Notes under the pieces: generated by a model | Told to the model about the DNA's origin: nothing | Seen by the model: the letters and a program-made list of their open reading frames with translations, nothing else | Database searches by the model: none | Source: PVC group bacterium | GTDB lineage: Bacteria > Verrucomicrobiota > Kiritimatiellia > SS1-B-03-39 > UBA6053 | Assembly (NCBI GenBank): GCA_003565035.1 | Contig: PXDP01000479.1 | Span: forward strand, 1-13,325 | Direction of reading: 5' to 3' | Length of the DNA: 13,325 bases | Translations under genes and position numbers: made by a program | Shown here: positions 1 to 7,200 of the stretch, piece after piece | Numbering within the stretch: the first letter of the stretch is position 1 | Layout of the letters: each line of letters begins with the position of its first letter

Positions 1-1080
1 ATTTTCACGGCTGGCCAAAACCAACGTTTCAATCACGTCTTGAATACGGGCAGACTGAAAATTAATGTTCGGAATCATAATTTCCGCCAGGCGGGACTCA
101 AGAGCTTCAACACTCGGGTCCCCAATCGAACGTTCGCCCCCGGTCATATTCACCGCGCCGCGCTGGTCGGTACGACGGGGACGCAGCCAGCCGCGTTGCA
201 CATCCTCCATTTGCCGCTGAACCGATGCGTCTCTCTCAATGCGTATGGCTTTAAGTCTTTCTTCCGAGACCCGTTTAATAGAACGTAAGGCATCGGTATT
301 ATACCGCTCGAAGCGAAGGACCTCTTCGAACGAACGCTCAGCAGCATCAAAATCACCAATTTCAAGTTCACGGCGTCCGCGGGCCATGAGTCTCTCAACG
401 TTTTCGCGTGCGGTACGATACTGTTCCTCCTCTTCAATCGGTCGGACTTCCCGTCCAGTGCGAACCCGCTCCCTATATATATTGATATCCCGTCGAAGTT
501 GAGCGATGCGGGCATTGTTGGGATTTGCCTCTTCAGCACGGCGCAGAAGATCTTCGGCTTCATTCAAATCCGCACCATCCCGGCGGCGGTCATACACATT
601 CCTGGCCCGCTGAAAAAATGCTTCTGACTTGAAATTGCTGATTTGCCGACGAAGGGCGGAATGCTCAGGCACATCCTGAATGGTATCCAGCGCCTGATCA
701 AACAGATTGATAGAGACGGTCCAGCGCTCGTTGCGGAAGGCCTGTTTCCCATCTTCAAAATTCCGTAATCCCAAACGGTGATTTCGCTCGAGTCTCAGCT
801 CCTCCTGTGCCTGCAGAGTCCGGGCAGCTTCAGAACGGAGTTCAGGATCGATTTCCGCTTCCTCGTCCTCCTCATCCGTTGCTTCAACTTGATTGTCTTC
901 AACAACCGGGATCTCGTCCTCTTCAAACTCGGGCACGGCCTGTTCTTCCGCCGGTTCCGCAGCACCATTCGCCTCCCCGAACAAATCATCGAAGTTTAAA
1001 TCATCCTGGGCCATCGTAAACCCTGTCCACAGGGACATCATGAGTGTGGCCAGGAAAAGCCTTAAAGACATAGTTTGCAT
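1..1080 (-). CDS. Amuc_1098-like (PilQ-type) outer-membrane secretin, N-terminal part only
   Basis: This stop-free frame runs from an ATG at 1080 off the left edge and gives the first 360 residues. Residues 1-24 look like a signal peptide (hydrophobic 8-22, likely cut after FTMA). An acidic Glu/Asp-rich stretch follows at about 26-78. Residues 100-290 are helical and TPR-like, with repeats such as GDFDAAERSFEEVLRFERYN at 242-261. From about 330 (the IMIPNINFQSARIQDVIETL stretch) it enters what looks like the periplasmic domain preceding a secretin. The channel domain itself lies outside the window. The identity rests on this architecture plus position immediately after PilM, Amuc_1100-like and Amuc_1099-like genes, where pilQ normally sits. 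Such proteins form the outer-membrane pore for the pilus or secreted substrate. AAGGAG lies 9 nt before the chosen start. An in-frame ATG at 1128 is an alternative that would add 16 residues. Confidence 0.83.
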   Translation of the reverse strand, partial: MQTMSLRLFLATLMMSLWTGFTMAQDDLNFDDLFGEANGAAEPAEEQAVPEFEEDEIPVVEDNQVEATDEEDEEAEIDPELRSEAARTLQAQEELRLERNHRLGLRNFEDGKQAFRNERWTVSINLFDQALDTIQDVPEHSALRRQISNFKSEAFFQRARNVYDRRRDGADLNEAEDLLRRAEEANPNNARIAQLRRDINIYRERVRTGREVRPIEEEEQYRTARENVERLMARGRRELEIGDFDAAERSFEEVLRFERYNTDALRSIKRVSEERLKAIRIERDASVQRQMEDVQRGWLRPRRTDQRGAVNMTGGERSIGDPSVEALESRLAEIMIPNINFQSARIQDVIETLVLASREN

Positions 1081-1089
1081 ACGGGAGGT

Positions 1090-1095
1090 CTCCTT
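1090..1095 (-). promoter_or_regulatory. Ribosome binding site of the secretin gene
   Basis: AAGGAG on the minus strand lies 9 nt before the ATG at 1080, and supports that start. The competing in-frame ATG at 1128 has only AGGA, 6 nt upstream of it. Confidence 0.55.
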
Positions 1096-1162
1096 GAATC
1101 GCTTTATTCGGGTTAAGTTAAAAGTCATGTTAAATCCTGTTCAAATCAGAGTGAATTTCTTC

Positions 1163-2281
1163 TTAAAAAAACATACCTGGGTCAATCATAAAGCTGTCCT
1201 CATTGTCAAAACCCTCTTCAGGGTTTTCTGCTTGAGGGGGTGCCGCCTCTTCCAGCTCCGCAGCGGTCGCCGAGCGAACCGTTACTTGAGCTTGAGTCTC
1301 AACCTCAGCTATTACGACAGTTTCCTCATGGATGTCAACGACCTTGTATGTTTTGTTATCCAGCACAAATGTTTCATCCGGCTGTACCGTTTGACTCCAT
1401 TCAGGCCCCATGTATAGGGTTAAAGTCGCTGTGCGTTTCACCAAATTGTGGCGCGCCCGTTCGCCGTCACGGAATAATCTGAACGGCGTTCTGCCCCCGG
1501 AAATTTGGACATACGACTGATCCATAAACCGACCGTCGATCCTTTCTCCGGTTTGCACAAAGCGATCTGCGGAAAACTCGTTATTTCGTCCAAAACGATT
1601 TCGATTCTGACCTGTGGGGTCTTCACCGGCACGGACGCGAATGCTCTGCCAGTCATTCTGGTCAGGATACTGAAGACGTAACTGGACCATAAAAACATTT
1701 TCGGCGAGTTGCGTGAAGCCCCTGAATTCAAAGCGAATGGTTTCCGCACGGATATCCATGACCCTTAAAAATTCAATCAAGGCGGGGTAATCATCAGGAT
1801 CCATGGGGTCATGCCCACGCTGGAATTGCACGAGAACCGAAAAACCGGTCCCGTCAAGACTCTGATGCACATCCGTGGGATCATTGGGATCCAGCCCCCA
1901 ACGCAATTTGAGGTGGTCCGGAATGCCGTCACCCGATGAATCCCGTTCTTCCTCGCGCTGTTCCCATCCGCAAAATGGACAATGGGTTGCCTCTGCGGGA
2001 ATTAGGGAACGATCTTCGGGATTAATACAGACCACCCGGATTTCGGGGGTAAACGCCGACATGGCCACCTCAACGGTGGGAGGAGTATCGGTTAAGGTTG
2101 AGCGCAAAGTATCGAGTTGTGAAAGATCCAACGTTAAATCCTGTTGCGGAATGGCAAGCCGGATTCTGTCAGTTGTTTCCCGATTGTTCCGGAGGTTCAA
2201 TAAGGTAACGAATGTCAGCCCCAGACCAAGCAGGAGGACTCCAAACAGAATTTTTTCGATGTGATTTTTGAGAAATCCCAT
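1163..2281 (-). CDS. Amuc_1099-like pilus-system protein (PilP/GspC-like position)
   Basis: The protein has 372 residues. It starts with a short cytoplasmic tail and one membrane segment at about 11-30, so most of it should face the periplasm. Cys85, Cys101 and Cys104 (the latter two in CPFCG) look like a three-cysteine zinc-ribbon remnant. Residues 114-163 hold two Asp-rich repeats of the thrombospondin type 3 / EF-hand-like kind (SSGDGIPD, GLDPNDPTD, then GHDPMDPDD), suggesting calcium binding. The C-terminal part is beta-rich. Its segment near 300-340 (ETFVLDNKTYKVVDI) resembles the small secretin-contacting domain of PilP/GspC; this is inference. The last 30 residues are acidic. The ATG at 2281 follows the upstream TGA after one base, with AAGG 8 nt ahead. 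A TTG at 2299 would overlap the previous gene and add only six residues, so I reject it. The exact role is unknown. Confidence 0.8.
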   Translation of the reverse strand: MGFLKNHIEKILFGVLLLGLGLTFVTLLNLRNNRETTDRIRLAIPQQDLTLDLSQLDTLRSTLTDTPPTVEVAMSAFTPEIRVVCINPEDRSLIPAEATHCPFCGWEQREEERDSSGDGIPDHLKLRWGLDPNDPTDVHQSLDGTGFSVLVQFQRGHDPMDPDDYPALIEFLRVMDIRAETIRFEFRGFTQLAENVFMVQLRLQYPDQNDWQSIRVRAGEDPTGQNRNRFGRNNEFSADRFVQTGERIDGRFMDQSYVQISGGRTPFRLFRDGERARHNLVKRTATLTLYMGPEWSQTVQPDETFVLDNKTYKVVDIHEETVVIAEVETQAQVTVRSATAAELEEAAPPQAENPEEGFDNEDSFMIDPGMFF

Positions 2282-2282
2282 T

Positions 2283-3377
2283 TCATGAACCTTGGGCAAC
2301 GGGTTTTAGACGATAAATGATGACATCAAAGCTGACATCCAGCAACTCTCCGCCAACGGTGCGTTCTCTTCGCTCACGCAGTCCCGGGCGGGCGGCCTGG
2401 GCGGGTTCTCCGGTGCCGGGGGATTCTGCCTGATTCATAAGTGCCGCCAATAGAGGATTGGCGGGGCGCCGCTCGGCACGTGCGGCTGCGGCGGGGCGTG
2501 CGGCAGTTCCACCCATGCGGGCATCGGGGCGAAGATAGGCGGGCCATAACTGCTGGTTGCCATTGGTAATGCTTAGGTTGCGCACGACGATCTGATTGTC
2601 ATCCGATGCCAGAACATTGAGCAGCCCCCAAAGTTTATCTTCATAAATTCTTGCACTGACTGTGAAAGGCACTTCCTCAAAGAGTTCACGTCTCCTCTGA
2701 ATTGCCGGCGACGGGGCATCTGGCGATGTCCCCGGCCCGGCCTGTGCAGTCTGGGCGGCCTGGGGACCTGCAAACAAACCGCCTGTCGGAGCTGCTGCCG
2801 GACGGGCACGGGTGCCTGTTCTCGTTGTTGCCTCGCTTCTGGGCTCAATGCGCACCAGTTCACTGATTCCTGTACCAAACAAAACCAGCGCCAAATGTCT
2901 CATACTTTCCAGCTGGACCATTAATTGCGGAATCTCCTGAGGCTCAGGAAGCGCGCCCTCTAAATATTCCTTGAGCCCGAACGTGGGATCTCTGAGAATT
3001 ACACCGTCTTCCCCGCCCTGGGTCGCTGCGGCGGCACCGGCGATCAATGGAGGAACAAACTGTGTTCTGACAAAGTCCCCAAAAAGGGAACGACTCATCT
3101 GAATCGGCGTAATCTGCCCTTCAAGCATAATATCTTTCAGTTCAGCCCGGCGTTCAGAAAGCGTCTGGTTTTTATCCCGTAAAAAGATATAACTTTCCTG
3201 GGATGGAAAAGGACGCATGGCGGCCAGTTGTGTCTGACTGGTCTTTAATCGCGCCACATCCGCCCGCAATTCGGCGGTCTGCGAGCCGGTGCGGAGAATC
3301 ATCACCACCAGAATCACGACGGCAATCAATGAGATTCCCCCGCTGACAATCAAAAATTTATAGCGCGTCCAATTCAT
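2283..3377 (-). CDS. Amuc_1100-like pilus-associated protein (PilO-like)
   Basis: The protein has 364 residues with one membrane segment at about 8-28, then a probable coiled coil (about 32-85) and a periplasmic body. The body is interrupted by two low-complexity Ala/Pro/Gly/Arg-rich stretches at about 184-230 and 286-340. Folded segments at about 234-275 (EVPFTVSARIYEDKLWGLLN) and 343-357 (GELLDVSFDVIIYRL) resemble the split ferredoxin-like domain of PilO. The A. muciniphila namesake is known as an abundant outer-membrane-fraction protein reported to stimulate host TLR2. That activity cannot be assumed here, because the organism and surface exposure are unknown. The ATG overlaps the stop of the PilM-like gene in an ATGA arrangement, so translation is probably coupled. 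The most likely role is in the inner-membrane alignment complex between the PilM-N fusion and the Amuc_1099-like protein. The family call rests on position and architecture. Confidence 0.8.
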   Translation of the reverse strand: MNWTRYKFLIVSGGISLIAVVILVVMILRTGSQTAELRADVARLKTSQTQLAAMRPFPSQESYIFLRDKNQTLSERRAELKDIMLEGQITPIQMSRSLFGDFVRTQFVPPLIAGAAAATQGGEDGVILRDPTFGLKEYLEGALPEPQEIPQLMVQLESMRHLALVLFGTGISELVRIEPRSEATTRTGTRARPAAAPTGGLFAGPQAAQTAQAGPGTSPDAPSPAIQRRRELFEEVPFTVSARIYEDKLWGLLNVLASDDNQIVVRNLSITNGNQQLWPAYLRPDARMGGTAARPAAAARAERRPANPLLAALMNQAESPGTGEPAQAARPGLRERRERTVGGELLDVSFDVIIYRLKPVAQGS

Positions 3378-5038
3378 AACGACAATGCCTCACTCAAATG
3401 AATTTCAATACGAAACGTTGCAATGCTCCGCCGCATATCCGCACCGCCGCCGGCGGCCAGATCCGTAACACTTAAAGTGAATTGCGTGTCAGTGCTAAAG
3501 GCGTCTGAGGACTTTAAATCTTCCAGGAACTGCAGGATCGGCGCGTTATCCGGACGACTGAGGTCCTCATAAATCCGGTCTTTGAAGAAAGAGCCAATCA
3601 GCACCAAACGCCGGGCGGGATCATTTTCATCCGGACGCAACTGCGTAATCCAGGCACCATCAGGGAGATGCTCCCGAATATCATCCAGCACACTGGACCA
3701 TTGAGCCCGCTCGTTGGCCAGGGTTGCGATAACCGCCAAATCGGTCTCAACCTGTTCAATTTCACGTTGAACACTTTCCATCTGACGTGACCAGGAATTC
3801 AGCTCATCGACTTGGCCCTGCAAAACGTCTCGGATTTCGCGCTGATTTTCAGCATCTTTGTAGGTATGTACAAATAAAAGAGCCAAAATGGCCACAACCA
3901 GAAATCCGCTGCCGGCCAGAAGCCCCTGCTTTTTCCGGAAGAGGCTCTCGCGGACAATGGAGGGGGGCAACAGATTGAGTTCGATCGGGGTATGGCCCGC
4001 TTTGCGCAGGCCAAGGCCTACAACTTCTGCCAGGAGATGCCAATCTGAGGCAATTCGATCTTCGTCCACACCCGGCGCAATTTGAATCGCCTGCAGGGGG
4101 TTGAAATATTCAACCTCAATGTCTAATTTTTCCTGAAGAAAAACATCAAGATACATCATGACACAGCTGCCGCCGGTCAACAAAATTCGCCGCGGAGCCT
4201 GACCATTCTGCTGACTGCGGTAGGTATTAATGGATCGGACAATCTCGGCATGAAGGCGGGTCATGGAGCTGCGGATACATTTACTAACCTGATCCGCCTG
4301 CGGATCTTCCAGCGGTTCGTATGCCCCGCCGAGGGCCACCATGGAGACCTGCTCTTTCAGAGCTTCGGCCTCACCGAAACTGATCTTAAAATCATTGGCA
4401 ATATTCTGCGTGATTGTATGTCCTGAGACCGGAAAACTCCGGCTCCAGACCCGTTCTTCCTCCGCAAAAATCACGCTGGTTGTTTTGGCACCCATATCCA
4501 GGATCATGGTGCAGCCTTCGCTCTCCGGATAAGAGTGCCTGTACGCGTTATACAATCCCGCAATGGAGATATCAACCAGCTCTGTCTCCAGGCCGGTTGC
4601 CCGGACGGCTTCGGCCAGATTTTCCACAATGTCCTGCTTGACCGCAGCCAGCAAAACATCCATATCCCCTTCAGAACCGGGTAAAATTTGACGGTCCCAG
4701 ACGACTTCGTCAAGATGCGGAATATTCTGCTTGGCCTCGTACTCGACAATTTGAGAAACTTTATCCCCCGAAACCGGTGGCAACTTGACGTATCGCGAAA
4801 ATACGTGCTGTCCGGAAAGGGACAAAAGGACATGTCCGGGCTTCAAGCCCATTTCTTTAAAGAGTTCATCCACCGCAGATCCGGTGTACACCATGCGGTT
4901 CGCTTCATCCTGTGGATCAAGTCCGATCGCCCGGGTACCGTAATTCACCAAGGTCAGTTGATGATCTTTGGATATCTGAAACTCAGCAAGCTTAATTGTG
5001 CTTGCACCAACATCGAGAGTAAGGATTCGTTTAGACAT
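3374..5038 (-). CDS. pilM: Amuc_1101-like PilM protein with fused PilN-like C-terminus
   Basis: The protein has 554 residues, clearly longer than the roughly 350 of a stand-alone PilM. Residues 1-345 form the actin/FtsA-like ATP-binding PilM domain, with phosphate loops LDVGASTIKL at 8-17 and LDMGAKTTSV at 180-189, and LLTGGS at 286-291. PIELNLLPPS at 351-360 resembles the N-terminal motif of PilN, which in other species binds PilM. A membrane segment (about 372-392), a coiled coil (about 395-440) and a PilN-like periplasmic domain (about 445-550, with LPDGAWITQL) follow. The gene therefore appears to combine pilM and pilN, tying the cytoplasmic ring to the inner membrane covalently. The start is the ATG at 5038, 23 nt after the preceding stop. 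No strong ribosome binding site is visible there, so coupling to the upstream gene is plausible. Its end overlaps the Amuc_1100-like start by 4 nt. Confidence 0.88.
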   Translation of the reverse strand: MSKRILTLDVGASTIKLAEFQISKDHQLTLVNYGTRAIGLDPQDEANRMVYTGSAVDELFKEMGLKPGHVLLSLSGQHVFSRYVKLPPVSGDKVSQIVEYEAKQNIPHLDEVVWDRQILPGSEGDMDVLLAAVKQDIVENLAEAVRATGLETELVDISIAGLYNAYRHSYPESEGCTMILDMGAKTTSVIFAEEERVWSRSFPVSGHTITQNIANDFKISFGEAEALKEQVSMVALGGAYEPLEDPQADQVSKCIRSSMTRLHAEIVRSINTYRSQQNGQAPRRILLTGGSCVMMYLDVFLQEKLDIEVEYFNPLQAIQIAPGVDEDRIASDWHLLAEVVGLGLRKAGHTPIELNLLPPSIVRESLFRKKQGLLAGSGFLVVAILALLFVHTYKDAENQREIRDVLQGQVDELNSWSRQMESVQREIEQVETDLAVIATLANERAQWSSVLDDIREHLPDGAWITQLRPDENDPARRLVLIGSFFKDRIYEDLSRPDNAPILQFLEDLKSSDAFSTDTQFTLSVTDLAAGGGADMRRSIATFRIEIHLSEALSL

Positions 5039-5061
5039 GTAAGGGTGACTTTACAGGAGGT

Positions 5062-5664
5062 TCAAGGCTTAATGGTTTGAAACTGTTCGATTTCAACCAG
5101 AGCCCAGGGGGATTCCGCACGGTTCAGAAGCGGAATACTGTGGGGCGTCTGTGTTGTCCACCAGCGAGAGGCCGCTGTGTTTTGTGGCTGAACCTCCCCG
5201 CCGGCAGCACGGCCTTGAACATTATACACCACGGCGACAGCCGAGGGTCGGCCAAACCGCTCAAAGGTGTTCGGGTCCAAAAACATCGTGCTGCGGTGGC
5301 GGCCGCGTTTGATGTTCTGGTAGGTGACCGAGCCTGTGAACATATTGGTCAGGGGAGCTCCCTGAGGAAAGTTGCGTTCATCCGCAGTCAGCACCACATA
5401 AAAAGTCACAGTCAGTTCATCAAGCCAAGGCAAATCCTGATCATACTCAGTGGTCAGTTGCAACCAGTCCCTACGTCCGTCACGACGTGTGGAGACCCCG
5501 CGGACATTGTATTGAAAATCAGGCGTGGAAATTGCGTCAAAGCGAACACTGCGGACGGTAATGAATGTGGACGGCTCGCGCGGTGCGGCTTCCTGGGCAA
5601 ATCCTCCTGTGAACAGGAGCATGGACATCAAGGTGAACCGTATGGAATGCCGTGTAAGGATCAT
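5062..5664 (-). CDS. Amuc_1102-like exported pilus-system protein
   Basis: The protein has 200 residues. MILTRHSIRFTLMSMLLFTG, followed by GFAQEA, is a clear signal peptide with probable cleavage near residue 23. The mature part is rich in beta strands and aromatic residues, for example VTFYVVLTADERNFP at 86-100 and SAVAVVYNVQG at 141-151. It has no further membrane segment and no cysteine. I know no enzymatic motif in it. The call rests on its place directly before the PilM-N / Amuc_1100 / Amuc_1099 / Amuc_1098 series, its size, and its export signal. A periplasmic or surface accessory role is inferred. The frame stays open upstream to 5829, but the ATG at 5664 has GGAG 7 nt before it and begins the signal peptide. 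The 55-residue extension has no signal character, so I reject it. Confidence 0.75.
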   Translation of the reverse strand: MILTRHSIRFTLMSMLLFTGGFAQEAAPREPSTFITVRSVRFDAISTPDFQYNVRGVSTRRDGRRDWLQLTTEYDQDLPWLDELTVTFYVVLTADERNFPQGAPLTNMFTGSVTYQNIKRGRHRSTMFLDPNTFERFGRPSAVAVVYNVQGRAAGGEVQPQNTAASRWWTTQTPHSIPLLNRAESPWALVEIEQFQTIKP

Positions 5665-5834
5665 GGTGGGTCTCCGATAAATAATTGTGTTTCTCTGCAA
5701 AACGTAATCCGCAATTTTCCCGAGGAAACGGAAAGAAAAGGTAGTGTGAATCAAGCCCTTTCTAGAAACGGAATGCAAGCAGATTTCGTCAGGTTTCTCA
5801 TTTTTCTGCATTGTGGCCCTGAAGCGCAATGGGT
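5665..5834 (-). other. 170-nt gap between pilC and the Amuc_1102-like gene
   Basis: This is the longest non-coding gap in the window and divides the ATPase/platform genes from the Amuc-type genes. I see no GC-rich hairpin with a T-run, so no intrinsic terminator. I also see no convincing sigma-70 or sigma-54 promoter; the best -10-like stretch is TTATTT just before the ribosome binding site. It contains a perfect 10-bp palindrome, TTTCTAGAAA (5759-5768), and a 9-base direct repeat, TTCCGTTTC, on the minus strand (copies about 5763-5771 and 5726-5734). A regulatory role is possible but unsupported. Confidence 0.4.
5672..5675 (-). promoter_or_regulatory. Ribosome binding site of the Amuc_1102-like gene
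   Basis: GGAG on the minus strand lies 7 nt before the ATG at 5664. It decides this start over the longer open frame that reaches back to 5829. Confidence 0.55.
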
Positions 5835-7109
5835 TTATGCGTTAAGGGAGTCAATAATACTAATCAATGGCAAAAACAATGCAATCACAATGGTCCCCAC
5901 GATCACGGCCAGAAAAACAATCAGCAGGGGTTCAATGACAGAGGTCAGGCCGGCAACCGCGTTGTCGACTTCGTCGTCAAAGTTGTCTGCAATCCTTCTG
6001 AGCATTTGGGGCAGCTCGCCGGTTTCCTCGCCCACCTCCACCATTGAAACCACCATCGGGGGAAAGATTCCGGTGGACGCCAGGGTTGGGGCTATATTCT
6101 CGCCTTCTTTCACAGCGTCGTGCACCACATGAACTGCGGATTCCACGACCGCGTTTCCGGACGTTTCGCCCACAATGGTCAAGGCCTGAAGAACAGGGAC
6201 TCCTGAATCCATCAACTCACCCAGCGTACGGGTAAAGCGGGCAATCGAGCTTTTCAGAAACATGTGGCCGAACAGGGGCATGTGAAGTTTGGCATTGTCC
6301 AAAGCATAGGCACCTTTGGGTGTTTTTCTGGCAAACTTCATTCCAATGACCATCAGAAATATCACCACGGCGGCTATTGGACCGATGGTGATAAAATTGT
6401 TTGAGATCCCCACGACCATATTCGTCAGGCCAGGCAGCGGTTGTCCCTGCATCACATCCGCAAAAATTGCTTCAAATTTTGGGATGATGAAAATCATCAG
6501 AAACGCGAGAATAATCACGGCCAGTGATAACACCACAATCGGGTACATCATCGCACCCTTCACCTTGTTTTTGATCTTCTGGATTTTCTCCATGAATTCA
6601 GCAAGGCTGACCAGCACTTTGTCAAGCACCCCGCCGACCTCTCCGGCTTTAACCATATTGACATAGAGTTTATCAAAAATCTTGGGGTGCTGCACCAGGG
6701 CTTCGGCAAAATTGCTGCCGCTTTCAATGGCCTCCTCCATGTCGCTCAAGGCCTTTTTCAGCATGGGATTTTTTTCCTGTTTCCCCAAAACCTTCAACCC
6801 TCTGACCAAAGGAAGCCCCGCATTCACGAGGGTCGCAAGCTGGCGGGTAAACGCCATCAAATCCTTTGGACCCACTTTCTGAAACATGACAGGCATGTTG
6901 ATCTCTTTCTTCATGCCATCGTCTTTTCCTCCGGATTTCTTGCCTTTCGGCTTTGCTTTGGTAGTTTTCCCGTCGGAGGATGTCACCGTAGTGGGGATCA
7001 ATCCTTTCTCCCGGATCATGGAAAACACCGCCGCCTCATCAGCGGCTTCGACATTTCCGGAATAGGATTTGCCCTTTTGATCTACAGCTTCGAATTTAAA
7101 TTTTGGCAT
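5835..7109 (-). CDS. pilC: PilC/GspF-family inner-membrane platform protein
   Basis: The protein has 424 residues, normal for the family. It has the short N-terminal domain (FKFEAVDQKGKSYSG), a Lys/Gly-rich linker at about 48-72, and two homologous cytoplasmic helical domains, each followed by membrane segments. Hydrophobic segments are at about 188-209, 238-257 and 392-417. The second domain carries the family signature around EVGEETGELPQMLRRIADNF at 358-377; the first has the matching KAGEVGGVLDKVLVSLAEFM. PilC/GspF anchors the motor ATPases in the inner membrane and transmits their motion to the pilin fibre. The ATG at 7109 has AGGAG 7 nt upstream. A longer start at 7190 would add 27 residues ahead of the conserved beginning and is unlikely. 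It is the only platform gene here, so the two assembly ATPases and PilT may share it. A GspF of a type II secretion system cannot be excluded. Confidence 0.93.
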   Translation of the reverse strand: MPKFKFEAVDQKGKSYSGNVEAADEAAVFSMIREKGLIPTTVTSSDGKTTKAKPKGKKSGGKDDGMKKEINMPVMFQKVGPKDLMAFTRQLATLVNAGLPLVRGLKVLGKQEKNPMLKKALSDMEEAIESGSNFAEALVQHPKIFDKLYVNMVKAGEVGGVLDKVLVSLAEFMEKIQKIKNKVKGAMMYPIVVLSLAVIILAFLMIFIIPKFEAIFADVMQGQPLPGLTNMVVGISNNFITIGPIAAVVIFLMVIGMKFARKTPKGAYALDNAKLHMPLFGHMFLKSSIARFTRTLGELMDSGVPVLQALTIVGETSGNAVVESAVHVVHDAVKEGENIAPTLASTGIFPPMVVSMVEVGEETGELPQMLRRIADNFDDEVDNAVAGLTSVIEPLLIVFLAVIVGTIVIALFLPLISIIDSLNA

Positions 7110-7116
7110 ATAAAAG

Positions 7117-7121
7117 CTCCT
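7117..7121 (-). promoter_or_regulatory. Ribosome binding site of pilC
   Basis: AGGAG on the minus strand lies 7 nt before the ATG at 7109. It fixes this start rather than the longer frame beginning at 7190. Confidence 0.6.
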
Positions 7122-7200
7122 GAAGGTTAACTCATCCAAGTTTACACATGAATCGGACAAAACTGCAAGCAGGAATAGTTCCAGATCCAATAAAAAAACA

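Noticed and set aside
150..563. Minus-strand open frame of 137 codons
   Set aside because: It is out of frame within the secretin gene, whose own frame is open for 360 codons and encodes a signal peptide and TPR-like helices.
893..1417. Plus-strand open frame of 174 codons across the secretin/Amuc_1099 junction
   Set aside because: It is antisense to two supported genes and their ribosome sites, and has no family resemblance.
5760..5815. Sigma-54-like promoter before the Amuc_1102-like gene
   Set aside because: TGAC and TTGCA occur on the minus strand, but their spacing is two bases too long for the -24/-12 consensus and the GG is missing.
5077..6132. Plus-strand open frame of 351 codons
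   Set aside because: It lies opposite the Amuc_1102-like gene, the 170-nt gap and the end of pilC. Its translation is Arg/Ser/Thr-rich with no recognisable domain, and the opposite-strand genes have strong family motifs.
7109..7190. Longer PilC starting at 7190
   Set aside because: The extra 27 residues precede the conserved family start, while AGGAG is ideally placed for the ATG at 7109.
7185..7200. T-run after the stop of the second assembly ATPase as a terminator
   Set aside because: Seven T follow the stop on the minus strand, but there is no GC-rich stem before them, only a short CACGTG palindrome. pilC follows 91 nt later.
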